Source: Eupeodes corollae
Lineage: Eukaryota; Arthropoda; Insecta; Diptera; Syrphidae
Length of the DNA stretch: 64,000 nucleotides
NCBI RefSeq assembly: GCF_945859685.1
Contig: NC_079147.1
Coordinates: 189,455,174-189,519,173 of the forward strand
Direction of reading: 5' to 3'
Each line of letters opens with the position of its first letter. Within the stretch, counting starts at the first letter, position 1. The notes under the pieces are model-generated. The model ran no database searches, was not told where the DNA came from, and saw only the letters and a program-made list of their open reading frames with translations. The position numbers and the translations under genes are program-made. Shown here one piece after another: positions 10,977-22,259 of the stretch.

Positions 10977-12149
10977 CTGGGCCTCAACCAACAAGCGTCT
11001 CCAGCCAGCTCGGTCCCTAGCTAGCTGTCTCCAGTTTCGCACGGCAAGTTGGTTGAGGTCCTCTCCCACCTGGGAGTCGCGGTCTTCCTCTACTGCGCCG
11101 TCCCTCGGGATTGGATTCGAAGACCTTCCGGGCTGGAGCGTAGATGTCCATCCGCTCTACATGACCTAGCCATCTAAGCCGTTGGACTTCAATTCTGCTA
11201 ACTAGGTCAGTGTCGCTGTACAGCCCGTACAGTTCGTCGTTATATCTTCTCCTCCATTCTCCATCTATGCGTACGGGACCAAAAATCACCCGAAGAATTT
11301 TTCTCTCGAAGCATCCTAAGACGCTCTCATCTTTCTTTGACCAGCGCCATAAATGAGAAGAGGGATGACGAGTGTCTTATAGATGGTGATTTTACATGCT
11401 CGAGAGAGGACTTTACTTCTAAATTGCCATCTAAGTCTAAAGAAGCAGCGATATGCAAGAGTTATTCTTCGTTTGATTTCAGCGCTGGTGTCGTTGCCTG
11501 TATTTATAGCGGTTCCTAGGTAGACAAAGTCCTTAACTACCTCAAAGTTATAGCTGTCCATGGTGACGTTTTGTCCAATACGTCGTCGTTCAGTGTCCTT
11601 TTTTGATGACAGCATATACTAGGTCTTGCCCTCATTGACCACTAAACCCATCTTCTTCGCTTCCGTCGCAATGCTCAAAAACACTCCACTGACATCACGC
11701 TTTGATCTTCCAATTATGTCAATATCATCTGCGTATTCGAGTAATTGGATAGATCTTTGGAAGATTGTGCCTCTAGTGTTGACGGTTGAGTTTTGCGCAA
11801 TTGTTTCCAGAACGATGTTGAAGAAGTCGTATGACAGTGCATCGCCTTGTCTACAACCTTTTTTGACATCAAATGCATCGGTAAGATCTTTTCCGACCTT
11901 GATAGAGCAGCGTGCATTCTCCATCGTCATTCTGCACAAACGGATAAGTTTGACAGGGATGCCAAAACTAGACATTGCTCGGTAGAGCTCTTCCCTATAG
12001 ATGCTGTCATACGTGGCTTTAAAATCGATAAAGAGATGGTAGGTATCGATTTGAAGCTCCTGGGTTTTTTCCAATATCTGCCATAGTGTGAATATTTGGT
12101 GGATAGTGGACTTTCCTGGTCTGAAGCCACACTGATAAGGACCAATCAG
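10977..12149 (-). pseudogene. RTE-like LINE 3' half, copy 2
   Basis: Second copy of the 7709-8881 segment, with the same nonsense codon, 13-bp loss and truncated 3' end. One difference is visible: T at 11737 changes Gly to Glu just before the catalytic YADD motif (LLEYADDID). Sharing of all older lesions shows that decay preceded the duplication. Confidence 0.85.
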
Positions 12150-13046
12150 ACTGCCATGTCCTTTTTCGATCGTGTCTCTAATAACCTCCTAAGGAGTCCT
12201 ATGCTTCCTGCATTAAGCATTGAAAACCAGTGGCAACATTGCCTTGCAGCCATCAGAGATGCCGCCTCTGAAGTGCTAGGTTTAACACGGCCACCACAGC
12301 GAAACCCCTGGTTTGACGACGAATGCCGGCAAGCTCACGCAGCGAACCAAGAGGCATACAAAATGGCGCTGCACAGAAGTACCAGAGCTCCTCGCGAGCT
12401 CTACGAGCAAAAGAGAAGAAAGAAATACCGGTTTCTTAGATGAAAAAAAAAACATGATAAGCGCGCGATCGAGGAGATAGACGGATGTTACCACAAGAAT
12501 GAGGTGAGTAAATTTTACCAAAAGGTAAAAAAACTCCGAAGGGTACCAGCCACGAACTGATGTATGTAAGAACGATCAGGGGAACATCGTAGAATAACCG
12601 CAATCTGTGTTGAGAATATGAAAATACCACTTTTTCAAATTATATAACAGCGATGACGAACCGAATTCTGCTGTAAGGGAGTAGAACAACTAAACCTAAG
12701 CGACGCAGATCAACAATTTCGCCTAATCCAACTCGACAAAATGAAGATAGCTATATTTAAACTTAAGTCAAACAAAGCTGCTGGAGCTGACGGCATCGCT
12801 GCCGAACTATTTAAAGCAGCAGGCGATGACTTAGAAGAAAGCATGCACCAACTCATCTGCAAAATATGGTCGAAAGAAAGCATGCCAGATAATTGGAATC
12901 TCAGCATAGTTTGCCTGCTACATTAAAAAGGAGACCCTCTACATTGCGCCAACTACAGAGGCATCAGTCTCCTTAACATTGCGTATAAGATCCTCTCTGC
13001 CGTAATATGTGAACGTCTGAAGCCATTCGTCAACAACCTGATTGGT
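12150..13046 (+). pseudogene. RTE-like LINE 5' half, copy 2 (full extent of inverted segment)
   Basis: Same as 8882-9698, but here the sequence continues past 12966: NYRGISLLNIAYKILSAVI, then ERLKPFVNNLIG, ending in CTGATTGGT at 13038-13046. The minus-strand half begins with the same nine bases (12141-12149; also 8873-8881). Together the two halves account for one contiguous stretch of the LINE without gap, apart from a ~9-bp overlap, but with the 5' part inverted. The A at 12522 differs from copy 1. Confidence 0.85.
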
Positions 13047-13099
13047 TTTTGACTTACCATAGGAAATTATTGTAATCGGTCCGATTTGTTGAATTGCAA

Positions 13100-13620
13100 A
13101 TTTGAGCGAGTGTTTTCTTAACCACAGCAATTAAAAAAAATTGGTTAACCCAAAATAACTCACGAATCAATAACGCTAGCTGCTTGCAATAAATTTTGTG
13201 ATCTAAAATATATTGTAATGTGGTACTAAAGACGTAATTTTTGGAAAAAATCCACTTTTCATTTTTTATAAATACAAAAAAAAGAAAATAAACAGACAAA
13301 AAATAATTGTCACTTCAAATTTTTAACGAACAAAAAATTGTTATATCTTCTTTATCTGCTAGCGATAGATGATGTTCTGACGGCCAGCGTCGGTAAATCT
13401 GAGAGGCAAGGTATTCAATGGAGAACGTTTGAAAGGCTTAGCCATTTCGACTATGCTGACAATATATGTCTCATGGAAAATAACATCAGTGGGCTGAACG
13501 AGATGTGTCAAACTTTAAACTTTGTTTCCGACATTCCGTAATTTTCTTGTAAGAATCCAATAGTCCGTTTTTTCATAACCAATTTAAATCTACAAAAATA
13601 GTAGTTGAATGCTACTAAAA
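13100..13620 (+). repeat. Family A repeat copy, internal array replaced
   Basis: 13100-13335 matches the left part of the family A repeat at about 41340-41520 (AACGCTAG, then ATATATTGTAATGTGGTA and TTTTTGGAAAAAATCCA). 13530-13620 matches the right part at about 42265-42350 (CCAATAGTCCGTTTTTTC, then ATCTACAAAAATAGTA). The ~172-bp units that should lie between are absent, and an RTE-like RT fragment sits there instead. Confidence 0.55.
13338..13530 (+). pseudogene. RT fragment of a second RTE-like LINE type
   Basis: The translation includes LAIDDVLTASVGKSERQGIQW, HFDYADNICLMENNISGLNEM and a block after the catalytic site. IDDV…RGIQW followed by FADDICL is a hallmark of an RTE-type RT group distinct from the family at 7.7-9.7 kb. 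The catalytic YADD reads YADN here. Only about 60 codons survive, embedded in a family A repeat. Confidence 0.65.
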
Positions 13621-13734
13621 TTGGTTTTTGACCAAACCATCTTGAAGCTCTTTGGCCAGCATTATTATTATTAATGGTATCAAAATTAAGTCTATCTTTC
13701 GTTTAAATTTAATTAATTAAACAAAAATTTTCAC

Positions 13735-13980
13735 TTAACTGTGAGGAAGTAACATCAAGCTATAAACGAACTTACCTAAATTTCGAAAACAATATTCATT
13801 TAAACCGTTTTTATGATAACCTACCTTTTCCCGAAATTCTAACACGCCCATTTTATCCATAAGATTATGATCTTGAGCTGTGATGATTTTGAGGTGTTGA
13901 GCAATCTGTCCAAGTAAACAAATTATGACCAAACTGCTAACCGTGGCCACGCTGTACTCAACTTTCTATTTTACTGAAAT
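13735..13980 (-). other. Unrecognised open stretch, possible decayed exon
   Basis: The minus strand is open for about 71 codons. It starts with a hydrophobic segment (VSSLVIICLLGQIAQHL), followed by a polar stretch with NLMDKMGVLEFREK. A GTAGGT directly after the FREK codons (near 13827) resembles a splice donor, and CAG near 13970 resembles an acceptor. However, an in-frame TAG lies just inside that acceptor. A membrane-protein exon such as a chemoreceptor is conceivable, but I do not recognise the family and it may be chance. Confidence 0.2.
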
Positions 13981-13984
13981 ATTG

Positions 13985-16600
13985 TCCGTTAAAATAACGG
14001 TAAAAAATTATGAGACAAAACATGATTCGGCCGATTGATGTAAATGAGTAAATGATGTTATTGTCTCCAATAACTTTTTTTTAATACTTTTACAGATAGA
14101 AGCTATACTCATATAGACTTTGGTGAGGGTTGCTAAATCAAAACGATAGAAAATCTTCTTATATCGTCTCAGAAAATCTATACATCTTACGATATTTTAA
14201 GCAATAATTGACATTGACAATGTTTGTCGAACGTACTGGTGTTAGTTTAACATTTTTTTACCACACTGCTTGTATAGACATTTCGGTAGAACGATTATGG
14301 TAAATAATCTGATAAAACTTTTACAAAACTATTTTATCAATTGCGTTAAAAGTAACAAACACTTATCCGACCATGAAGATATCTCAAAACAGGGTAAATA
14401 TATATTACACCCAACTTGACAAAAACAAATTTAACGTCAACATTTTGATATTTAAGTTTCTTTTCTTAGCTGTATTGCATAATTTGTAAAATAAACTAAT
14501 TCTTCTTTTACAAAATTGTCAAATATTTGTATCCAACTCAACTTCTTCTATGAACTTAAATTGTCAATCAACAATAGCATCGAATATTGTGTCTCTTCTG
14601 CTTAATAAGCTCGTATACAGATACCTTCAACAAGTTGTCGAATAAACAGTAGCAGTTGAATCTTGAATATTCTTATCGCTTTGAGAATCTTTTTTTAGTG
14701 TTGTACCTTGAAGAAACACTCAGTGTTCAAATGGCAGTTAGCTCAAGCATAAAAAATACATACATAATTCTCATTGAGAATATCCCATGCAATCGCGAAA
14801 AAAGTTCCACGTCGCATTCTTCTCTTCTTGATAAGTCTGACAGTGTGTAGTCTTGCTGGTTTCTAAATCTACAATTTTGTTTTTTTTTGTTTGTGTTTTG
14901 TTAGATAAAGCGACAAAGACAAGTTGACAAGTTTTGCAAGTCCATCATTTAGATGGTCTTGGACTTATCTTTTATTTGACTAGAAATCTTAACTACTACT
15001 TGTGTTTTTATTCTTGTTGGAGATAAAATTAAAGACACTTCTTCATAAATGAAGGTACAAATATGTAAATCTTTCTCTTAGCAATAAAAAAAAACATGAA
15101 GTCAGCAATTTACATGAAATTATTTAAAAAAAAAATATTAAAATTATAATATCACAATAATACTCTCGGTTTCAGTGTTGGGAAACAAAAGAGCTGTCGT
15201 CCGAACTAGAAAATAACTTTGCTTTCTATCTAAATATTTTGTCTAATTTTCAATTGATTTTTGAGGTTTTTCCAATAAAGATTTATTAACAATTAAAAAT
15301 AAACATTGTCATATTGTCTGTAATTTTTAATGAATTCGCAAAAAATGTACTTGCAAATCTTTATTTATAGTTAAGGTGAATTTCAACAAACTTCAACAAC
15401 TCAACGATGAAATTTCTATTACACGTATTTCCCAAAATCTACATATAACAACCTTTAATCAACATTTTGTTACAGGTCAATTTCTTATTATTCATACAGC
15501 CTTTTATCAAGTCTGTCAGCAATAAATTACTACAAAACAAAAAATCACCGGCATAAAAACTCAATTATCTCACATAAATCACTCATTTCATTAAAACAAA
15601 CAAAACAAAACAAAACTAAAAAACAACCTACATAACTACAAAAATCCCAGGAAATGTTTTATCTATGTAGTTTCAAATAAAAAAAATAAAAAAAATTATC
15701 TCAGGTAATTGCACACGCATTACATCATTCATAATAAATCAAATGTTATGTATACCTTATAATACTTATGTTAAGACACTTAAAAACCATTGAACCTCTC
15801 TTGTCTTGTTGCTTGTCTCACAATCAACTCGATCACATACATTTAAGCTTGAAAATGCATTTTACAATTTCAAACGCATAATATTAATATGAATGTTTCT
15901 ATAAAGTTATACATTTGTACATATGTAGTTAGAATTGTTGTTAATACCTTAATTGACATTGTACAGCCTTGAAATTGAAAATAAAAAAATATACCTAGAA
16001 AGAAAAAAATATTATTACAACTTTGACCGCATATAAGGTGAACTAGAAGTTTTACAAAAATCTCTACCTGAATAAAATTTTAAAATAAAAAAATACATCA
16101 TATATTCCTACATACTTATGTGTACATATTCGTACTTGTAAAACATAATCTTGTGTGAAACTTATAATTGAATGGATATACGCACTTTACACTGATTCTG
16201 TTAAAGTTATTTAGATAACTTAAAGTACTGTGCATACAAAAATTTCATAACGAATACAAAAGACTGAAATGTCTTTAAATTGAAGTATTATTTTTTTTTA
16301 ATAAAAATTATATAGTTCTTAACTTCCACTAGAACTGACTGGACCGAAAAAAGACCAACCATATCCACAATCCATTTTTAGTATTGACGTGGATTCCAGA
16401 GCAGATGCAAAAATGTTGGGAATTAAGACATTTATCTCGAAAAGGATTAAAAATATCGGCTCCAAGTTTTATAGGTTTTAGAGCAAACCCTTCAGAAGAA
16501 AATCAATCAGTTCAGCAAAAACGGTCTGCTGAACTCATATTTTGAGGACCAATTATTTAGAAATTATGCAGGCAAACCATTCTGGAATGTTACAGTGATT
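13985..16600. other. AT-rich spacer, no gene seen
   Basis: About 2.6 kb with dense stops in all frames. It contains poly-A/T runs and an ACAAAACAAAACAAAAC simple repeat near 15600. The only open stretch of note (14656-14850, 64 codons) starts at TTG and has no recognisable motif. Nothing here resembles a transposon protein or an RNA gene. Confidence 0.5.
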
Positions 16601-16622
16601 ACTGAAAAGCAAATCATCAGTA

Positions 16623-17547
16623 GCTAGAACGCAGTTCACACATCTTAATATACAAAAGGGGACATGGAAATCCCCTGATCAATCAATTGTCAACCAGATT
16701 CTCTAATATACAGAATGTCTGAACTTTCCGGGAGCCAACATTGACTCAGACCACTACATCGTTGTAACAAAGGTACGGCTACGAATATCCTGGTCCAAGC
16801 CAAAACAAGGTAGTACTGTAAGCAGTTTCGACGTTAGACGGCTACAATCCCAAGAGACTGCCATGTCCTTCTCAGGTGGAGTCTCTAGCAACCTTTTAAG
16901 GAGTCCTATTAAGTCCATTAAGCATTAAAAACTAGTGGCCACATTGCCTTGCAGCCATCAGAGATGCCGCCTCTAAAGTGCTAGGTTTCACATGGCCAGA
17001 CCAGCGAAACCACTGGTTTGATTGCGAATACCGGCAAGCGTACGCAGCGAACCAAGGGGCATACAAAATGGCGCTGCACAGATGTACCAGAGGTGCTCGC
17101 GAGCTCTACGAGCAAAAGAGGAGAGAGGAACATTATGTGAACGTCTGAAGCCGTTCGTCAAAAACCTGACAGGTCTTTATGAGCGTGGCTTCAGACCAGA
17201 AAAGTCCCTTACTGACCAAATATTCACGCTACGGCAGATCTTGGAAAAAACCCAGGAGCTTCAAAGCGTCTTTATCGATTTTAAAACCCCGTATGACAGC
17301 ATCCATAGGCAAGAACTCTACAGAGCAATGTCTTGTTTTGGCATCCCAGTCAAACTTATCCGTTTGTAGAGAATGACGATGGAGAATGCACGCTGCTCTA
17401 TCAAAGTCGGAAAAGATCTCACCGATGCATTTGATGTCAAAAATGGTTTTAGACAATGCGATGCACTGTCATGCGTCTTCTTCAATATCGTTGTGGAAAG
17501 AATTGTGCAAAACTCAACCATCAACACTAGAGGCACAATCTTCCAAA
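16623..17547 (+). pseudogene. RTE-like LINE, endonuclease end fused to RT by deletion
   Basis: The first part encodes the end of the endonuclease: THLNIQKGTWKSPDQS, then NIDSDHYIVVTKVRLRIS (SDH motif), then FDVRRLQSQETAMSFS. The linker follows with frameshifts to about 17130. There the sequence jumps directly to ERLKPFVKNLTGLYERGF and continues through VFIDFKTPYDSIHRQELY and GFRQCDALSCVFFN to NTRGTIFQ. The 'KAAGADGI' region is deleted, and motif C is lost at the right end where the next copy begins. Confidence 0.8.
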
Positions 17548-19605
17548 TCTACAATCACAAGAGACTGCCATGTTCTTTCCAGATCGAGTCTCTAGCAACC
17601 ACTTAAAGAGTCATATGCTGCCTGCATTAAGCATTGCAAACTAGTGGAAACATTACTTTGCAGCCCTCAGAGATGCCGCCTCTGAAGTGCTAGGTTTAAC
17701 ATGGCCACCAAAGCGAAACCCCTGGATTGACGAAGAATGCCGCCAAGTGCACACAGCGAACCAAAAGGCATACAAAATACCGCTGCACAGAAGTATCAGA
17801 GCTTCTCGCGAGCTCTACGAGCAAAAGAGAAGAAAGAAACACCGGCTTCTTGGATGAAACAAAAAACATGACAAGCGCGCGATCGAGGAGATAGACGGAT
17901 GTCAGCACAAGAATGAGGTGCGTAAATTTTATCAAAACGTAAAAAAACCTTCCTATACCAGCCACGAACCGAAGCCTGTAAGGACGATCAGTTGAACATT
18001 GTAGTAGAACCGCAGTCTGTGTTGAGAATATGAAAATACCACTTTTCCAAATTATATAACAACGATGACGAACCGAATTCTGCTGTAAGGGAGTAGAACA
18101 ACTGAACCCAGGCGACGCAGATCAATAATTTCGCCTACCCCAACTCGACAAAGTGGAGATAGCTATGTATAAACTTAAGGCAAACAAGGCAGCTGGAGCT
18201 GGCGGCATCGCTGCCGAACTATTTAAAGCAGCAGGCGATGACTTAGAAGAAAGCATGCACCAACTCATCTGCAAAATATGGTCGAAAGAAAGCATGCCGG
18301 ATAAGTGGAATCTCAGCATAGTTTGCCTGAAATTGCGCCAACTACAGAGGCATCAGTCTCCTTAACATTGCATATAAGATCCTTTCTGCGCATTTTGTGA
18401 ACGTCTGAAGCCGTTCGTCAAAAACCTGATAGGTCTTTATCAGTGCGGCTTCAGACCAGGAAAGTCCACTACTGACCAAATATTCACACTACGGCAGATC
18501 TTAGAAAAACCCAGGAGCTTCAAATCGATACCCACCATCTCTTTATCGATTTTAAAGCCGCGTATGACAGCATCCATAGGCAAGAACTCTACAGAGCAAT
18601 GTCTTGTTTTGGCATCCCTGTCAAACTTATCCGTTTGTGCAGAATGACGATGGAGTATGCACGCTGCTCTATCAAAGACGGAAAAGATCTCACCGATGCA
18701 TTTGATGTTAAAAATGGTTTTAGACAATGCACTGTCACGTGACTTCTTCAATATCGTTGTGGAAAGAATTGTGCAAAACTCAACTAGGGGCACAATCTTC
18801 CAAGGGTCCATCCAATTACTCGGATACGCAGATGATATTGACATAATTGGAAGATCAGAGCGTGATGTCAGTGCATCGTTTTTGAGCATTGCGACGGAAG
18901 TGAAGAAGATGGGTTTAGTGGTCAATAAGGCAAGACCAAGTATAAGCTGTAATCAAAAAAGGACATTGAACAACGACGTCTTGGAAAAAACGTCACCATG
19001 GACAGCTCTAACTTCGAGGTAGTTAAGGACTTTGTCTACCTAGACACCGCTACAAACACAGACAAGGACACCATCGCTGAAATCAAACGAAGAAAAACTC
19101 TTGCAAATCGCTGTTTCTTTGGACTTAGAAGGCAATTGAGTAGTAAAGATCTCTCTCGAACATCTTAAATCACCGTCTATTAGACACTCATCATCCCAGT
19201 CCTCATTTATGGCGCTGAGGCCTGGACCCTGTCAAAGAAAGATTAAAGCGTCTTAGGTTGCTTTGAGAGAAAAATTCTTTGGGTAATTTTTCGTCCCGTA
19301 TGCATAGATAGAGAATGGAGGAGAAGATATAACGACGAACTGTACGGGCTGTACAGCGACAATGTTAACAGAATTAAAGTCCAACGGATTAGATAGCTAG
19401 GTCATGTAGAGCGAATGGACATCAATCCCGATTAAAGAAGTAGAGGAAGTCCGTGACTCAGGTGGTGCATGCAGGAGGGTAAAGAACTCAACCAACTTGG
19501 CGTGTGAAACTGGAGACAGCTAGCTAGGGAACGAGCTGGCTGGAGACGCATGCTATTTGAGGAGGCCCAGGTCCACCCCAGACTGTAGTGCCACCTTTAG
19601 TAAGT
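17548..19605 (+). pseudogene. RTE-like LINE, linker to C-terminus and 3' end
   Basis: Starting at CTACAATCACAAGAGACTGCC-like sequence (LQSQETA), this copy runs through PWIDEECRQ, KLKANKAAGAGGI, CKIWSKESMPDKWN, LYQCGFRPGKSTTDQ, FRQC and LLGYADDIDIIGR. It continues with DFVYLDTATNTD, LIYGAEAWTLSKKD, WRRRYNDELYGLYSD, LGHVERMD and the terminal WRQLARERAGWRRMLF. The 3' end is GTAGTGCCACCTTTAG followed by AAGTAAGTAG, probably the family's short-repeat tail. Frameshifts, stops and a deletion at motif B break it. It begins exactly where the previous copy ends, so two 5'-incomplete copies abut. Confidence 0.85.
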
Positions 19606-19639
19606 AAGTAGTAATCTTTATTTTCGGATGAACTCGAAA

Positions 19640-20765
19640 ATTACTTTAACAGATCTCTATCTAATTTCACACAGACATCTCATTTCCCACTTTATTGCTT
19701 CGCCGTCCGTCTATGACAAGCTAAACTGGCTAAATGGTGATTTTTCTCCAGGTCCTGATCCTAATGGATTCCCAGCTGTTGTGAACCCGTTGATGTTTCA
19801 GTTTCATGCTTTTAAAATGTATTTAAATCTTGATTAAAAAACGTCTTTCCTCGTAAAATATAGAAATATTCAAGCTTTTGTCATCCATAGTATACGAAAG
19901 AGCTTAAAATTATTCGAAGCATGAGAAACAAGTTTTAGAAAAATCTTCATGTATCCTTCTGGAAATATATGTTACCTTCTCTGAAAAGTTAAAATCTCTC
20001 TCCAGTTATTTATATGCCAAATATCTCATAAAAACTGTCCAAAGATTATTCTAAAGCATTTGACCAACTCTCTTATGATATCATCACATTTAAGCTGAAG
20101 GCAAATGGATTTCATACTTATCTTCAAGATAGATCTTATCGAGTTAAATTCGGAAGTTCTTTCCCCAACCATTCCATTGCAAAAGCAGGAGTTCCGCAAG
20201 GTAGTAACCTAGGACCACTACTACTTATTTAAGCAACAAATGATGAACTTCTTTTAGTACGACAAAGTAAAATTTCAATCTATATGCGAGTGATATGAAA
20301 ATCTTCAAAAACATAAAATCTCTGATCTATCGATGACAAATCCAAGAGTGTATTAACAGTTTCGTTATTTATTGCAAAACGAACAAACTAAACCTTAACC
20401 CAATTAAATGTCAGGCAATGACTTTCTTTAAAAAATATTCTCCTAGTTTGATGTATTATACAACACTCAATACATTACGTTCATAGTTTTAAAGATCTTG
20501 GAGTTCTTTTAAGTTCTCATCTTGACAGAGCATATCAATTCGATCTTTAAGTTGGAACATTGGTGTTTCAGGATTATTCTTAAGTCTCGCTCTATTTATA
20601 ATACGCATTCCAGATGTGTATTGATTTTTTCAGATCCAGTAACAGAGATCCACCGGAATAGGATAGAATCTATTGAACGCAGATTCCAACGTTTTGCTTT
20701 AAGAGTGCTATCACGGTCTGATTCTTATAACCTTCATCCAGCTTTCTTCACGAAGGAGGTTTTAT
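19640..20765 (+). pseudogene. Jockey-like RT fragments, highly decayed
   Basis: Pieces appear in the correct RT order: GDFSPGPDPNGFPAVV near 19735-19790, then DYSKAFDQLSYDII near 20046 (motif A), AKAGVPQGSNLGPLLLI near 20180 (motif B), NKLNLNPIKCQAMTF near 20385, FKDLGVLL near 20490 and IESIERRFQRFALRVL near 20665. Many stops and frame changes separate them, and motif C is unrecognisable. The copy belongs to the Jockey superfamily by motif style. Confidence 0.65.
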
Positions 20766-20794
20766 AATGATATTTTCTTTATACATCAACTTGG

Positions 20795-20905
20795 TAAAAT
20801 AAGCTAGTTGGTAAGTGCGTAAGTGGTAAGTGCTATCGGTTTTTGGTTCAATCCCTGTCTGTGCCACCTAAACCTTTTGTTTTGGAGAAATTGACAAATA
20901 ATTTG
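20795..20905 (+). mobile_element. tRNA-derived SINE head fragment
   Basis: AAGCTAGTTGGTAAGTGCG resembles a polymerase III A box and GGTTCAATCCC is a clear B box, spaced about 40 bp apart. Downstream GAGAAATTGACAAAT matches the body of the SINE copies at 49225-49500 and 57275-57560 (GACATTGACAAATCC, GGAATTGACAAATCC). The rest of the body is missing. The position inside an RT-rich stretch and the shared body argue for a SINE rather than a tRNA gene. Confidence 0.55.
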
Positions 20906-20944
20906 TTTATAGATAAGAAACTTGATGTTAGTGTGTCACAATTA

Positions 20945-21165
20945 AGGTCTTGAGGGATGGCTCACTTTTGCGAGTTGTCTTCTCGTATTTTTGGAAAGAA
21001 TCCTTTATATTCCCTATTTTCAAAAAGGGTTGTAAGAATGATATCATTAATTGCCGTCCGATTGGTAAATTCTCTGCAGTACCGAAGCTCTTTGAGAGCA
21101 TTGTTGCTCTTTACTTTCATTATATAATAAGTCTATTGTTTCCCTTTACCACCATGGCTTCTTAA
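20945..21165 (+). pseudogene. Jockey-like RT N-terminal fragment
   Basis: The translation ESFIFPIFKKGCKNDI followed by CRPIGKFSAVPKLFESIV corresponds to the first RT block (PIFKKGD…NYRPIS…PKLFE). It lies downstream of the C-terminal piece at 20.7 kb, so it comes from a separate insertion or a rearranged copy. The frame closes after ALYFHYIISLLF. Confidence 0.65.
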
Positions 21166-21689
21166 AATGCAGTTTTAATGCGTCTAATATTACAAACATT
21201 TTCACAAAAAAACACTCGTTGCTCTTGAAAAAAGTCATGAAACTGATGTTATAACTACTGGCGCAAAGTTTCAAAGGATTAAGCAAAATGTTAAAACCAT
21301 TTTAAAGAATTTATTAAGTTTAAAAGATGTGGACCTTATTTCAAACGATTTTATTTTCTTTCTTTAGAGTGATTTATATTTATTAAGAAAATTGCTGCTT
21401 CATAAAATGTTATGCCCTTAACAGTAAGTTCTTTACAATTTTCCACCAATGGTTTGAGTGAGACCAAATTATCTATTTGAAACTGAAAACTCCTGGTTTT
21501 CCAGCATGGTTCATTGTGGTGGTTAGAATCTTAGCTACAAAATTAAATATGATTACATCATCATAAACAGCTTTACTGCCGGAGTCCGGTCCTGGCCTCA
21601 TACTACAAGTCTTTTCATTTATCCCGATCACGAGCCGAGCCTGTTTTCTCATATGAGCTAGGTGTCCAGCCCACTAGGGTCTTACTTAC

Positions 21690-22250
21690 TTACGCTACAC
21701 TCCTGTGTGAACTAGGCCCTCACACAACAAACTTCTCCATGTAGCTCGGTCCCTAGCTAGATGTCTCTAGTTTCGCGCTCGAAGTTGGGAGAGGTCACTT
21801 TCCACTTGTGCGCGCCACCTGATCCGCGGTCTTCCTGTGGGTGTGGATTTGAAGATTTTCCGGGCCAGCCATCTTAGTTGTTGGACTTTTACCCCTCTGG
21901 CTAAGTCTACGTCACTGTACAGCCCGTGCTACTAGAGTCTACAGAGCTTAGTATTTGTCATTTTGTTTCTGAGTGTCCAGAATCGTTCTTCCTTACATAA
22001 GTTGCCAACCATTCTCTGCAAGACCTTCCTATGCGCCTAATAGATTGGAGTGTCTTTTTTCTAAGCACTCAGGTCTCGGATCCATATGTGAGCATTGGCG
22101 GAACCATCGTCCTGTACACTAGTACCTTACAACTTATGGTAAGGTTTCTGGACTTAAAAAGCGTTGACGTACTGAAAAAAGGCTTCTGGTTTCGCCTGTC
22201 ACTTAAAAAATGTCTGACGGGGCCAATAGTTCTATGATTAAATTCCTCTT
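21690..22250 (-). pseudogene. RTE-like LINE C-terminal fragment
   Basis: On the minus strand, MVPPMLTYGSET followed by a TGA in place of Trp and VLRKKTLQSIRRIG (22030-22140) is the 'RPVLTYGSETW' block. After a degraded stretch come YSDVDLARGVKVQQLRWLARK, GRPRIRWRAQVESDL and RHLARDRATWRSLL (21730-21945). It ends near GTAAGTAAGTAAG at about 21690, a tail type shared with the copy ending at 19605. Confidence 0.75.
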
Positions 22251-22259
22251 TTTATAAAG

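Larger units (their letters stand above)
9699..12966. repeat. Tandem duplication unit, copy 2 (3,268 bp)
   Basis: This is the second copy of 6431-9698, starting abruptly at 9699 with GAGAACAATATTGC in the middle of RTE sequence (…AGAGGCATCA before it). At its right end the RTE sequence continues uninterrupted to 13046, so this right boundary is ancestral. The only novel junction is therefore 9698/9699, with one base of microhomology (G). It could be a genuine recent duplication or a duplicated assembly contig. Confidence 0.95.

Noticed and set aside
20795..20905. Possible tRNA gene
   Set aside because: A and B boxes are present, but the arms do not form a full tRNA and the sequence continues into the SINE body.
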